Translations under genes and position numbers: made by a program | In this document: positions 1 to 8,497 of the stretch, piece after piece | Numbering within the stretch: position 1 is the stretch's first letter | Layout: each line of letters starts with the position of its first letter | Source: an uncultured Flavobacteriaceae bacterium | Lineage (GTDB): Bacteria > Bacteroidota > Bacteroidia > Flavobacteriales > Flavobacteriaceae | Length of the DNA: 64,000 bases | Direction of reading: 5' to 3' | NCBI GenBank assembly: GCA_913061125.1 | Contig: CAJXUB010000003.1 | Location: 1-64,000 of the forward strand | The notes under the pieces: model-generated | What the model saw: only the letters and a program-made list of their open reading frames with translations | What the model was told of the DNA's origin: nothing | Database searches by the model: none

Positions 1-1
1 C

Positions 2-2758
2 CTTTTATTGATGGTATTTTCTTTAGTATCAATCTCCGCACAAACGGTGTTTATTTCGGGCACCCAACATTCCTCTATTCAGGCGGCTATAAATGCTGCT
101 TCTGATGGGGATGTCATTGATATTACTGGAGTTCACACCCTAACGACTGCTTTGGCCATTCCAGATAAAAGTTTTACCCTTAGGGGAACAGATCCAGCAA
201 CAGATATTATACAGGCTTCTGACACTGCCTATAGCGGCACCGATAGGGTCATTTCTTTATATCAACCTGCTTCACAAAGTGTAACCCTTAACATAGAGAA
301 TTTGGGAATCAAAAATGGGAATTCTAATTCACTTGGAATTAAAAGAGGTGGCGCCATATACATCGATCAGAATTTCAATGGATTGGTTTCAATTTCCAAC
401 TGTGTTATTCAAGGTAGTCGAGGAAGCGAAGGTGGTGCTATTGCATCTCTTGGTTGTGATGTTACAATTACAGACACGACCATTAAAGACAATACCGCTA
501 CTTCTGGTGGTGGACTTATTGCTACAGTTAATGCCAGTAACCCAGATATGGAAATAAATATATCCAGATCATTAATTTCAGGGAATTCTGCAAATAATGG
601 TGGTGGGATGTATATCAATGGAAACAATGGGAACAATGCCATTGAGGTTAACATTGACAATGCAACCATTACTGGAAATTCTGCCACAAGTGGAACAAAT
701 GGTGCTGGAGGAGGTGCCATTTGGGCTAAAGCAGCTAATTCGGCCTCTAATATTGATTTAAAACTAATTCATGTCACAATTGACAACAATAGCCATAGTT
801 CTGCTGCTAAAAATGGGTTGGCTTTTGCTGGAGGCGGCACTGCTTGGACCAATGTAGAGATATACAATTCAATTGTGGTTAATGCAGATGACATGACTCA
901 AAAAGCCATTAACTGGGTCAAAGCCAAACCTATAAACATTATAAATTCTATAATCGGGGGGAGTAATGCCGCTGGTACAGCCGTAGATGGCGCCAAAGCC
1001 AATGACTTTTTAGATGACAGTACAAAAAATAATCAAAAAGGAAAAACTGCAACACAGGCAGGGTTATCGGGAGGACTGAATTCCAATGGGGTTATAGAAA
1101 TTACTGAAGGAAGTGCTGCAGATAATCATTGTTCGGTAAGCATTCCGCCATCTACTGTCACGATTCCAACTCAGGACCAAAGAGGCTTTACAAGAGAAGG
1201 GACATCAGATGCGGGTGCTTTTGAATTTGGCGTTATTCATTACACCACTAATACAACGATTTCTTCGGACGAAACCTTTAGAAGTATTGAGGTCGAGTCT
1301 GGCGCAACCCTTACAGTTGACCCTTCAGGATCTATGGATGTTAGCGGCACACTGACAAACAACGGTTCAATTGTGATGCAATCTTCATCAACAACCTCGG
1401 CCGCATTGAAGGCCTCTTCCATTACAGGGACGGGGACTTATTCATATGCAAAGCATACGGCCAGCACATCGACCAACGATTTGATTTCAGCTCCATTTAC
1501 GGGGCAAAGTTTTTCAGATTTAATGGCTAATAATTCTAATACCATATACAGCAACCCTTCGGATAATACTCAATATTTATTCGGTTCTTATGATAACAAT
1601 TCAGGCGCTTACCTGGCTTACAATCTTAATACAGACGGCACTTTGCTAATGAATCCAGCTCAAGGATTTAGAGCTGGTAATATCAACTCAGAAAGCACCA
1701 TTACTTTTGAAGGAAATTTTCAAACATCCGATCAAACTATCGCCATAAATGTGGGTAGTGATCCTACATACGGCAAGTGGAATTTGGTTGGGAATCCATT
1801 TCCAAGTTATTTGAATTTATCGGATTTTATTGCAGACAACTCCAGTATTTTAGAATCAACTAATGTTGCAGTATATGCCTATGACGGAGATGACACTAAT
1901 GGCTCTGTATGGACCATTTATAGTTCAAATAATTCCTCTGGAATTACTATTGCTCCAGGGCAAGGATTTTTTGTAGCTTCAGGGTCAGCTGGAGGGAATT
2001 TACAATTTAATGTAGACACTCAATCGGTTAATGGTGGAGATGACTTTTTGCAACGTCAAGTGATGACCCCCGACACTCATTTTCAATTAAATTTAGAACA
2101 TCCCAACCAAGTCGCCACCACAACGTTTTATTTTAACCCCCATACTACACTGGGATTGGATCCTGGATATGATGTCGGAACTTTTGCCAACCAAACTTCA
2201 ATTTTTGGATTATTTTCCAGACTGGCTGATGCTTCTCACGAATCTGTTCAATTTGCTGTACAGGCCATTTCTAATGATTTGACTGAAACAGTTTCAGTCC
2301 CTCTAGGCGTGGTTGTTAATCCAGGCGTCGATTATGAGATTCGTTTGAACGATTCTTCAATTTTAGAGTCGGTTCAAGTGTATCTAAAAGATTATCATAC
2401 TGGTGCCTTAGTTTTACTTAACAATGGCAGCTATCAATTTAATACGAATACACCCTTGAATGGTTCCGGTCGCTTCGAATTGCGATTCAGCAATGGATCG
2501 CTCGGGAATGATCAGCCCACTATAGCAGAACATTTTAAGGCGATTCATCAGTTCGATACAGTATTAATCACAGGCGATTTTGAGTTTAATGATAAGATTA
2601 GAATCTATGACATGTTAGGCCGTTTGACCCTGTCATATACCGTTAATGGGAATGAAGATCAAATAAGACTACCGAAAGCTCAAATGGCACGCGGGGTTTA
2701 TTTGGCTCAACTCAACAGACAAGGTGAAATTCAAACCATCAAATTTATTATAAACTAA
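2..2758 (+). CDS. T9SS-sorted secreted beta-helix protein (5' end outside window)
   Basis: Large secreted surface protein of at least 918 residues. The frame is open to the window edge, and the first codons read LLLMVFSLVSISAQ, the hydrophobic tail of a signal peptide, so the true start lies upstream. The first ~370 residues are Asn/Gly/Ser-rich with repeated GNSA, GGG and ISGNSA motifs, as in right-handed parallel beta-helices. Near residue 400 the pattern DQRGF followed by DAGAFEF matches the choice-of-anchor Q domain. The last ~75 residues form a T9SS type A sorting domain (IRIYDMLGRL, then ARGVYLAQL and a basic end). Substrate or ligand is unknown. Export through Sec and then the type IX system is established for this tail family. 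Confidence 0.85.
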   Translation, partial: LLLMVFSLVSISAQTVFISGTQHSSIQAAINAASDGDVIDITGVHTLTTALAIPDKSFTLRGTDPATDIIQASDTAYSGTDRVISLYQPASQSVTLNIENLGIKNGNSNSLGIKRGGAIYIDQNFNGLVSISNCVIQGSRGSEGGAIASLGCDVTITDTTIKDNTATSGGGLIATVNASNPDMEINISRSLISGNSANNGGGMYINGNNGNNAIEVNIDNATITGNSATSGTNGAGGGAIWAKAANSASNIDLKLIHVTIDNNSHSSAAKNGLAFAGGGTAWTNVEIYNSIVVNADDMTQKAINWVKAKPINIINSIIGGSNAAGTAVDGAKANDFLDDSTKNNQKGKTATQAGLSGGLNSNGVIEITEGSAADNHCSVSIPPSTVTIPTQDQRGFTREGTSDAGAFEFGVIHYTTNTTISSDETFRSIEVESGATLTVDPSGSMDVSGTLTNNGSIVMQSSSTTSAALKASSITGTGTYSYAKHTASTSTNDLISAPFTGQSFSDLMANNSNTIYSNPSDNTQYLFGSYDNNSGAYLAYNLNTDGTLLMNPAQGFRAGNINSESTITFEGNFQTSDQTIAINVGSDPTYGKWNLVGNPFPSYLNLSDFIADNSSILESTNVAVYAYDGDDTNGSVWTIYSSNNSSGITIAPGQGFFVASGSAGGNLQFNVDTQSVNGGDDFLQRQVMTPDTHFQLNLEHPNQVATTTFYFNPHTTLGLDPGYDVGTFANQTSIFGLFSRLADASHESVQFAVQAISNDLTETVSVPLGVVVNPGVDYEIRLNDSSILESVQVYLKDYHTGALVLLNNGSYQFNTNTPLNGSGRFELRFSNGSLGNDQPTIAEHFKAIHQFDTVLITGDFEFNDKIRIYDMLGRLTLSYTVNGNEDQIRLPKAQMARGVYLAQLNRQGEIQTIKFIIN

Positions 2759-2773
2759 AACGCTGATAAACCA

Positions 2774-2795
2774 ACTACATTATGTGGTGTTTTTT
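2774..2795 (+). terminator. weak hairpin terminator after the T9SS protein
   Basis: A six-pair hairpin (ACTACA, loop TTA, TGTGGT, with one T-G pair) is followed by G and six T residues, 16 bases after the stop codon. The stem is short, so this is only a plausible terminator. Confidence 0.35.
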
Positions 2796-2900
2796 AGGTC
2801 AGGGCTTCAGATTAATACGATTCAAAAAACATCATATTATCATGTTATACTTTGTTAAAATAAAAGTTTAACTTAATTTTACATCATTATATTAACCAAT

Positions 2901-3062
2901 ATGAAAACACCAGAAAATCATAAAATCAATCGAAAACAAGCGCTGAAGAAAATGGGTAAATATGCCGCACTTACTGCTCTTGGAACTTTTGTTATACTGA
3001 ATCCTAAAAAGGCACAGGCTCAATCACCACCAAACCCTGGAGATGACCCTTTTGCTGGGTAA
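2901..3062 (+). CDS. 53-residue leader-like peptide, candidate substrate of the adjacent HPr-kinase-like protein
   Basis: Short ORF running from MKTPENHKINRKQALKK to the end PPNPGDDPFAG. The basic NRKQALKKMGKYAA segment leads into a hydrophobic stretch (ALTALGTFVIL). The segment NPKKAQAQ looks like a signal peptidase site (AQA before Q), which would release a Pro/Gly/Asp-rich tail of about 13 residues, QSPPNPGDDPFAG. The basic part is reminiscent of a Tat signal but lacks the twin arginine (it has RK). The stop codon lies 3 bases before the HPr-kinase-like start, which implies translational coupling. I do not recognise a named family. It could be a ribosomally made peptide precursor, or simply a small exported protein. 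Confidence 0.7.
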   Translation: MKTPENHKINRKQALKKMGKYAALTALGTFVILNPKKAQAQSPPNPGDDPFAG

Positions 3063-3065
3063 ATC

Positions 3066-4178
3066 ATGTCAGCTTATAGTAAACCTGATTTCATTACTTC
3101 AGGAGATGAATTTTCATTAGCATACTTTTCAACGTCAAGTAATTTTTTGTTAGTTCAAGGGGATCTTGAAGTGTTTTTTTGTGACGCTTTAAATCCAAAT
3201 TTTGAGTGCTATAACGAGGTCATAGAAAAGCTGATTATTGATCATCCCGAAATGATCCAATGTTTTGTAGGATATAAGGAGGCGGGCATTTGTCCCCAAA
3301 AAATTACGAATATGGCCTCCAAACAAGGATTATTAACAGGGCAACTATCAACTGCAATTCAGTTGAGCCGTTCTTTTGTTAAGGTGCATTTTGAATCGGT
3401 GTCATTGAAACAAATTTTTTTAGCACCCTATGAGCACCTGATAATTGAAAGACCTGATCTAAAGGATTTTAATATTCTATCTTTTTATCAAAACAAAGGT
3501 CATATATGTATGGTTTCAAAATCGAATGAGATTGCTTATGCCTTAGAATTTGAATATCATAAATTACAAGCTCAATTTGCAAACACATTAATTGAGTATT
3601 ATCACAATTTAGAGTCAAACCCATGGCTGTGCTCTTTTCATGCTTGCGCAGTGCAAAAGAATAACAAAACGTATTTAATCTTAGGAGATTCTGGAGCGGG
3701 TAAGAGTACTTTAACGGCTCTTATGTGCGGAAGTGGATATCGTTTTGTGGGTGACGATTTGATTTTAATGGATTCTGAATTTAATATTTATGACAATCCA
3801 GCAGCCCTTTCAGTTAAAGAAAATTCTTGGAATATAGTATCTAAATACCATGAGAGATTTTCCACAATCAACGAGTCAAGTCGTACTAAAGGGAAGACCA
3901 AAATGAAGTATCTACCCCTTCATTTAATTCAAAATAATACGCCAAAGAAGCATAAAATAAGTGCTTTGATTTGGGTAAATTATAAATCAAATGTAAAAAC
4001 ACAATTAAAGCCTTTGAGCTCATTTGACATTTGCTCAAAATTAATTCCAGATACTTGGGTAAATCCAGACTCAAATTATCCAGAACTGTTTGCACATTGG
4101 CTCATTCAAACCAAAGGGTATCAATTAACGTATTCTGATTTTAGTTCCCTTGAAAGCATATTAAATGAAGATTTTTAA
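3066..4178 (+). CDS. HPr kinase/phosphorylase-like P-loop protein (HprK-related)
   Basis: 370 residues. The C-terminal half has the HPr-kinase-type nucleotide site: FHACAV, then YLILGDSGAGKSTL at about residues 203-216, then FVGDDLILMD around residue 230. The N-terminal ~190 residues resemble no domain I can name and differ from the true HprK N-domain, so this is an HprK-related kinase rather than the sugar-regulation enzyme. Such kinases often occur beside peptide-modification genes; in the paeninodin lasso-peptide cluster one phosphorylates the precursor. Here it follows a 53-residue peptide gene at a 3-base gap, while a polysaccharide exporter follows with its own promoter. The substrate is therefore inferred, not shown. 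Confidence 0.75.
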   Translation: MSAYSKPDFITSGDEFSLAYFSTSSNFLLVQGDLEVFFCDALNPNFECYNEVIEKLIIDHPEMIQCFVGYKEAGICPQKITNMASKQGLLTGQLSTAIQLSRSFVKVHFESVSLKQIFLAPYEHLIIERPDLKDFNILSFYQNKGHICMVSKSNEIAYALEFEYHKLQAQFANTLIEYYHNLESNPWLCSFHACAVQKNNKTYLILGDSGAGKSTLTALMCGSGYRFVGDDLILMDSEFNIYDNPAALSVKENSWNIVSKYHERFSTINESSRTKGKTKMKYLPLHLIQNNTPKKHKISALIWVNYKSNVKTQLKPLSSFDICSKLIPDTWVNPDSNYPELFAHWLIQTKGYQLTYSDFSSLESILNEDF

Positions 4179-4236
4179 TTTTACGCAATATGCTATTTTT
4201 TAGATTATATCTTTCAATGTTTAGAATAAATATTAT

Positions 4237-4244
4237 TAGTTTTG
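4237..4244 (+). promoter_or_regulatory. -7 box of the wza-like gene
   Basis: TAGTTTTG matches the Bacteroidota TAnnTTTG box and lies 12 bases before the start codon. No clear TTG is seen at the -33 distance. It suggests the exporter pair is transcribed separately from the kinase-like gene upstream. Confidence 0.45.
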
Positions 4245-4256
4245 TGAAAATTTTTT

Positions 4257-5015
4257 ATGATGTCCATTAAAGCTGTATTTCTTTGTTTAATTTCAATTAT
4301 TATCACTTCGTGTGCTTCAAAGAAAGACCTGTATTACCTTCAAGACATTGATCAAATGTCTTTAAAAAATGACTTTAAGTTTTTAAGTATTCAACCAGGG
4401 GATATTCTAGATATTCAAATCAAAGCTTTAAATCCTGAGAGTGTGTTGGTTTTTCAACGACAATCAGCTTTGACGCCTCAACAGGGACAATTACAAAACC
4501 GGGCGATTGATGGCTATCTTGTTGGAGAAGACGGGTCTATCACTCTACCACTTATTGGATCCATATCAACTTCAAAAAAAACTACCCAAACTCTAGCCAC
4601 AGACCTTCAAGATGCCCTAAGGCCATTCATAAAAGATCCAACGGTCAATATCCGCATATTAAACTTCAGAGTTTCTGTTTTAGGCGAAGTTAATAACCCT
4701 GGTACCTTTACCGTTTTGGAGGAGCGCATCAGTGTTCTTCAAGCGTTAGGTTTAGCGGGTGATCTCACCATCAATGGTAACCGAAATAATATAACATTGG
4801 TTAGAACTGCAAACGGTAAAACTGAAAATTACAACATTGATTTGACCAAATCAGAGTTCATGCAATCGTCATTTTACAATCTTAAACAAAACGATATTAT
4901 TTATGTTCAACCCAATACTGCTCGAGTTAAGTCCTCTGGTCTTGTGGGGAACACATCAACGTTAGTATCAATTCTTAGTCTTGCAGTAAGTTTATTTATT
5001 GTAATCACACGATAG
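4257..5015 (+). CDS. Wza-type polysaccharide export lipoprotein
   Basis: 252-residue outer-membrane auxiliary protein for capsule or exopolysaccharide export. The signal ends in the lipobox ITSC (Cys around residue 19), followed by ASKKDLYYLQDID, typical of Bacteroidota members. A Poly_export domain (IQPGDILDIQIK through GYLVGEDGSITLPLIG) is followed by an SLBB-like segment (VSVLGEVNNPGTF). A hydrophobic C-terminal helix (LVSILSLAVSLFIVI) precedes the end. An adjacent second ATG at codon 2 could also serve as start. The wzc-like gene begins 4 bases after the stop, so the two form one operon. Confidence 0.92.
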   Translation: MMSIKAVFLCLISIIITSCASKKDLYYLQDIDQMSLKNDFKFLSIQPGDILDIQIKALNPESVLVFQRQSALTPQQGQLQNRAIDGYLVGEDGSITLPLIGSISTSKKTTQTLATDLQDALRPFIKDPTVNIRILNFRVSVLGEVNNPGTFTVLEERISVLQALGLAGDLTINGNRNNITLVRTANGKTENYNIDLTKSEFMQSSFYNLKQNDIIYVQPNTARVKSSGLVGNTSTLVSILSLAVSLFIVITR

Positions 5016-5019
5016 TTTT

Positions 5020-7362
5020 ATGAATTCATCTGATAATTTTATTAACCAAGAAAACGATTCTGTTGATTTCGTTAAAGAAGTTAGATATTATTTATTTTTT
5101 TGGCCTTGGTTTTTGGCCTCTGTTATAGTATTTGGCCTTGGTACTTATGTATATCTTAGATATGCAGACACTGTTTATCAAACCAATGCTACTCTACAAG
5201 TTAAAGATGCCTCTTCCGATCCGTCTTCCTTTTTAACTGAAGGTGCCGGAGCAATGTTTAATTTCAACCGAGTTAAGATTGACAATTACATTGCTCAGAT
5301 TGGCTCAAAGCCCAATCTCTCTGTTATGACTGATCGTCTGGATTTGAGAACTCAGGTTTATGCTGTTGGACGGGTCAAACAAAGTCTTGCGTTTGGTGAT
5401 GAAATTCCCTTTGATATTGTGTTTAAAACCGAGCAGGACTATAATCAAATTCGATTGGTTTTGGAGCCCAAGGAAGGAGCCATTCAAATTGGTGAAGATG
5501 AAGAACTCCGGTTTAGTTTTTCGGAGCCATTCGAAACGGATGATTTTATTTTGATTGTTAATGGCAATGCCGTAGAGGATAGCAGTGAGTTTCTTATCAA
5601 ACGAAGTTCTAAGTCCAAAACCATCACGAGCCTGTCAAAGCAAATTGAAATTAATGCCAGCAGCAAAACAGGAGATAATATTGATTTGGCAGTTCAAGGG
5701 TCAAATATTGAGCGCAACGAAGCCATTATAAATACGCTCATTGATGTGGCTCACGAACAACAAATTACCGATAAGCAGGAAATTTTTGCTCTATCAATCG
5801 ATTTTATTAATAATAGGTTAGGATCCATAAAATCTGAAATTGATTCGCTCACCCTTAAAACAACAGGTTTCAAATCAGATAATCTAATTTTTTCTCCCGA
5901 AGCACAAACTTCCGCTGCACTATCCAACATCACTACTTTGGATCAAGAGCAGTTTAATTTAACAACCCAAAGGGCCCTGGCACAATCGCTAAAGCGCAAT
6001 CTGGATAATCAAAATGATTATAGTCTGTTGCCATCAAATATTGGCCTCTCTAGTGGCAATGTTAACGACTTGGTCGTTTCATACAATGAGTTGGTCTTAA
6101 AGCGCAAGAATTTATTGGCTGGAGCCACTAAACGTAATCCGCTCGTTGTTCAATTAAGTGATCAATTAAAAGATCTTAGGGGTAATATTTTTGAAAGTAT
6201 TAATAATTATATAAATAACATAGATACATCGCTGTCAAAGTATAAAGAGTTTAAAAATCGCACCAATTCTAAGGTTTCTAAAATCCCAGGGCTGGAAGCC
6301 TCGCTTTTAAGCTTTCAGCGGAAGTTTCAAATAGCCGAAAAGCTCTACTTGTTTCTTCTAGAGCGTCGTGAGGAAGCTTCAATCAGTTTTGAATCGACAT
6401 TACCAAATACCAGAGTTATTAATTATGCCAACACCGATTATATTCCTGTTGCTCCAAAAAAACAAATTTTAGCGTTAGCAGCTATTCTTTTAGGGCTCAT
6501 GATTCCTTTTGGGGTTCTCTACATTCTAAAACTTTTAGATACCAAAATCCATACCAGGGATGAACTTGAAAAGCTTATCCCCAATTTAGATATCTTAGGG
6601 GAGGTTCCTTATGTCCAAGAGAAGAAATCAGTTTTGGATTCTCGAGGAATCTTTGCCGAAGCCACTAGAGTGATACGATCCAACATCAGCTTTAAGCTTA
6701 AAGACGATGAACATTGTAAAGTCATATTGTCAACCTCAAGCATCAAAGGTGAGGGAAAAACATTGACTGCTTTTAACACTGCTGCTAGTTATGTCGCGGC
6801 AGGAAAAAAAGTATTGCTGATTGGTTCAGATCTTAGGAATCCTAAGGTGCACTCTTTGTTAGGTATTGATCGAAAATCTAATGATAAAGGGCTTAGTAAT
6901 TTAATCTCTAATGGTGTAAGTAAAGTAAACTCAGATTACTTTATTAAAATGGATTTATTTAACAGACAAATGGATGTGTTGCTCAGTGGTCCCATCCCTC
7001 CCAATCCTGCAGAGCTTTTGGGGTCCGAGTCATTTGAATCTCTATTGAATGAGCTTAAGCAGTCCTACGATTATATTGTCATTGACTCTGCACCACTAGT
7101 TCTTGTCAGCGACTCCATACCTCTACTTAAGTTGTCCGATTTGGTATTGTACACCGTTAGAGCTCACTACTCTGATAAAAAATTAATTCCTTTCATTAAG
7201 AGCCTAGTGGAAGATGATAAAGTTAGCACTATCGGTATTGTTCTAAACGGGGTTAAAGCCGGGGCCAAGTCATACTACAAATACGGATACAGCTACCGTT
7301 ACAGCTATCAGTACAAATATAACTACGGCTACGGCTACGGCTACGGGGAAGATCAATCTTAG
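5020..7362 (+). CDS. Wzc-type polysaccharide co-polymerase and tyrosine autokinase
   Basis: 780-residue inner-membrane protein controlling chain length and export. It has a first membrane helix near residues 25-50 (FFWPWFLASVIVFGLG) and a long periplasmic Wzz/GNVR coiled region. A second helix (ILALAAILLGLMIPFGVLYIL) lies near residue 490, followed by a cytoplasmic BY-kinase domain. That domain shows Walker A (SSIKGEGKT, about residues 570-580), Walker A' (VLLIGSDLR) and Walker B (YDYIVIDSAP). The tail has 13 tyrosines, almost strictly alternating, which are the expected autophosphorylation sites. Its stop codon overlaps that of a converging PHP-family phosphatase, the likely antagonist. Confidence 0.95.
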   Translation: MNSSDNFINQENDSVDFVKEVRYYLFFWPWFLASVIVFGLGTYVYLRYADTVYQTNATLQVKDASSDPSSFLTEGAGAMFNFNRVKIDNYIAQIGSKPNLSVMTDRLDLRTQVYAVGRVKQSLAFGDEIPFDIVFKTEQDYNQIRLVLEPKEGAIQIGEDEELRFSFSEPFETDDFILIVNGNAVEDSSEFLIKRSSKSKTITSLSKQIEINASSKTGDNIDLAVQGSNIERNEAIINTLIDVAHEQQITDKQEIFALSIDFINNRLGSIKSEIDSLTLKTTGFKSDNLIFSPEAQTSAALSNITTLDQEQFNLTTQRALAQSLKRNLDNQNDYSLLPSNIGLSSGNVNDLVVSYNELVLKRKNLLAGATKRNPLVVQLSDQLKDLRGNIFESINNYINNIDTSLSKYKEFKNRTNSKVSKIPGLEASLLSFQRKFQIAEKLYLFLLERREEASISFESTLPNTRVINYANTDYIPVAPKKQILALAAILLGLMIPFGVLYILKLLDTKIHTRDELEKLIPNLDILGEVPYVQEKKSVLDSRGIFAEATRVIRSNISFKLKDDEHCKVILSTSSIKGEGKTLTAFNTAASYVAAGKKVLLIGSDLRNPKVHSLLGIDRKSNDKGLSNLISNGVSKVNSDYFIKMDLFNRQMDVLLSGPIPPNPAELLGSESFESLLNELKQSYDYIVIDSAPLVLVSDSIPLLKLSDLVLYTVRAHYSDKKLIPFIKSLVEDDKVSTIGIVLNGVKAGAKSYYKYGYSYRYSYQYKYNYGYGYGYGEDQS
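7324..7347 (+). repeat. hexanucleotide repeat TACGGC coding Tyr-Gly units
   Basis: Three exact TACGGC units and a fourth with a final G encode the last Tyr-Gly repeats of the Wzc-like tail. Because the unit is 6 bases, slippage would change the number of tyrosines without breaking the frame. Confidence 0.8.
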
Positions 7363-8090
7363 TTGTTAAATAACATCAGATGGTTTTCTCTTAGTCCATC
7401 CCATGCCATCAATTCTTTTTTATCGAGTTTAAGATTATGGAGTTGCTTTAATTGGTAAGGATTGTGAGCATCAGTACAAACAAAGTCGTAAACTCCATGT
7501 TTAAGCCAATTTGACGCTTTTTTTTGGATGTCCTTTCCATAGTATCCCAACAACGATAATGCATTGAGTTGCATTTTGGCGCCTTTTTGTTTGAGGTCTT
7601 TAACCTGATTGATATTTTTCAAGGTGGTGTATCGTTCTGGGTGAGCCAGAATGGGTAAATATTCTTTGTTTAGTAGTACAAATAGGGCTTCATCTAATAT
7701 GTTTAGTGCTCCAAAAAATGGAATTTCAAGCAGTAAGTAGCTTCTAAAACAAGGTAATAATACGTGGCCTTTGTTCACCTCAGCCATAAAAAATTCATCA
7801 ACCATATATTCTGCAGAATACCCTCTCAAATTTACGGGATGGCTTTTCGCAGCATTTTGAAGTAAATCAAAAGCATTTGAAATTGTATCGGGGGTGTTGG
7901 GATAAAGGTCTTTGTAAATGTGTGGGGAGGCAATAAGGGTATTAATTTCGAGTTGCTCGAACAAATTGAGCATTTCTAACGACTGGGCTATGGATTTACT
8001 ACCATCATCAATTCCCGGAAGTATATGGTTATGAAAATCAATAAGACCTTTAAATAGGGCTTGTTTCTTTTTCTTGAACAAAAATATCAT
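7359..8090 (-). CDS. CpsB/YwqE-type PHP tyrosine-protein phosphatase
   Basis: 243 residues with the metal-binding signatures of the PHP-fold phosphatases that dephosphorylate Wzc-like kinases. DFHNHILPGIDDG lies near the N-terminus, followed by ASPHIY, LLEIPFFG, ILAHPERY, MQLNALSLLG and FVCTDAHN. It is cytoplasmic with no signal peptide. It converges on the autokinase gene and shares a 4-base stop overlap (TTAG). Kinase and cognate phosphatase are commonly linked in Bacteroidota, but usually in the same direction. Substrate assignment is by family and position. Confidence 0.92.
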   Translation of the reverse strand: MIFLFKKKKQALFKGLIDFHNHILPGIDDGSKSIAQSLEMLNLFEQLEINTLIASPHIYKDLYPNTPDTISNAFDLLQNAAKSHPVNLRGYSAEYMVDEFFMAEVNKGHVLLPCFRSYLLLEIPFFGALNILDEALFVLLNKEYLPILAHPERYTTLKNINQVKDLKQKGAKMQLNALSLLGYYGKDIQKKASNWLKHGVYDFVCTDAHNPYQLKQLHNLKLDKKELMAWDGLRENHLMLFNN

Positions 8091-8497
8091 AATTTTTAAA
8101 CTTACTAAATATAATAAAAAGACCAGTCATTCAACTAATCTCTTTGTTGTTAATCTACAAAAAAATAATTTTTTTATTTACGTATATAGTGCAAAGTAGA
8201 TCTCCTTTTGAAATTTATTGGAGACCTTTTTAAAGTTTATAAGACCCTCGTATCTGATTATTGGACTATTAAATAAGCGATTATTCAATAAATATTCACA
8301 TTCAAAAAGGCAGAATTAATTTATTTGTTGTAAATTGAAAGAAATTATTACCAATGGATGCTTGTCAAATTGTCTGTTTCTTTGCAATTTTTGTTAGCAT
8401 CTGTGTATCTGTTTGGATGCTAGCAATGATCAAAGAAATTAACTCCTAAATCAGATATTTTCAACTTAATAGACTGTGTTTTAAAATTGATTTAAAA
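8091..8497. other. 407-bp AT-rich intergenic region with a hairpin and a 31-codon ORF
   Basis: No known RNA or protein family is recognised. A hairpin at 8198-8227 (AGATCTCC and GGAGACCT, 14-base loop, one mismatch) is followed by five T residues, as in a terminator, but no gene ends just before it on the + strand. A short membrane-like ORF at 8354-8449 is listed separately. Confidence 0.5.
8354..8449 (+). CDS. possible 31-residue single-helix membrane peptide
   Basis: The ORF encodes MDACQIVCFFAIFVSICV, continues hydrophobic, and ends MIKEINS. One transmembrane helix and three cysteines are visible. It lies in an otherwise empty region. A near-match to the -7 box (TTTATTTG) lies about 25 bases upstream. 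There is no homology evidence, so it may be a chance ORF. Confidence 0.3.
   Translation: MDACQIVCFFAIFVSICVSVWMLAMIKEINS

Noticed and set aside
2901-3062. Small peptide as a standard Tat substrate
   Set aside because: The motif has RK instead of twin Arg and the mature part would be only ~13 residues, too short for a folded Tat cargo.
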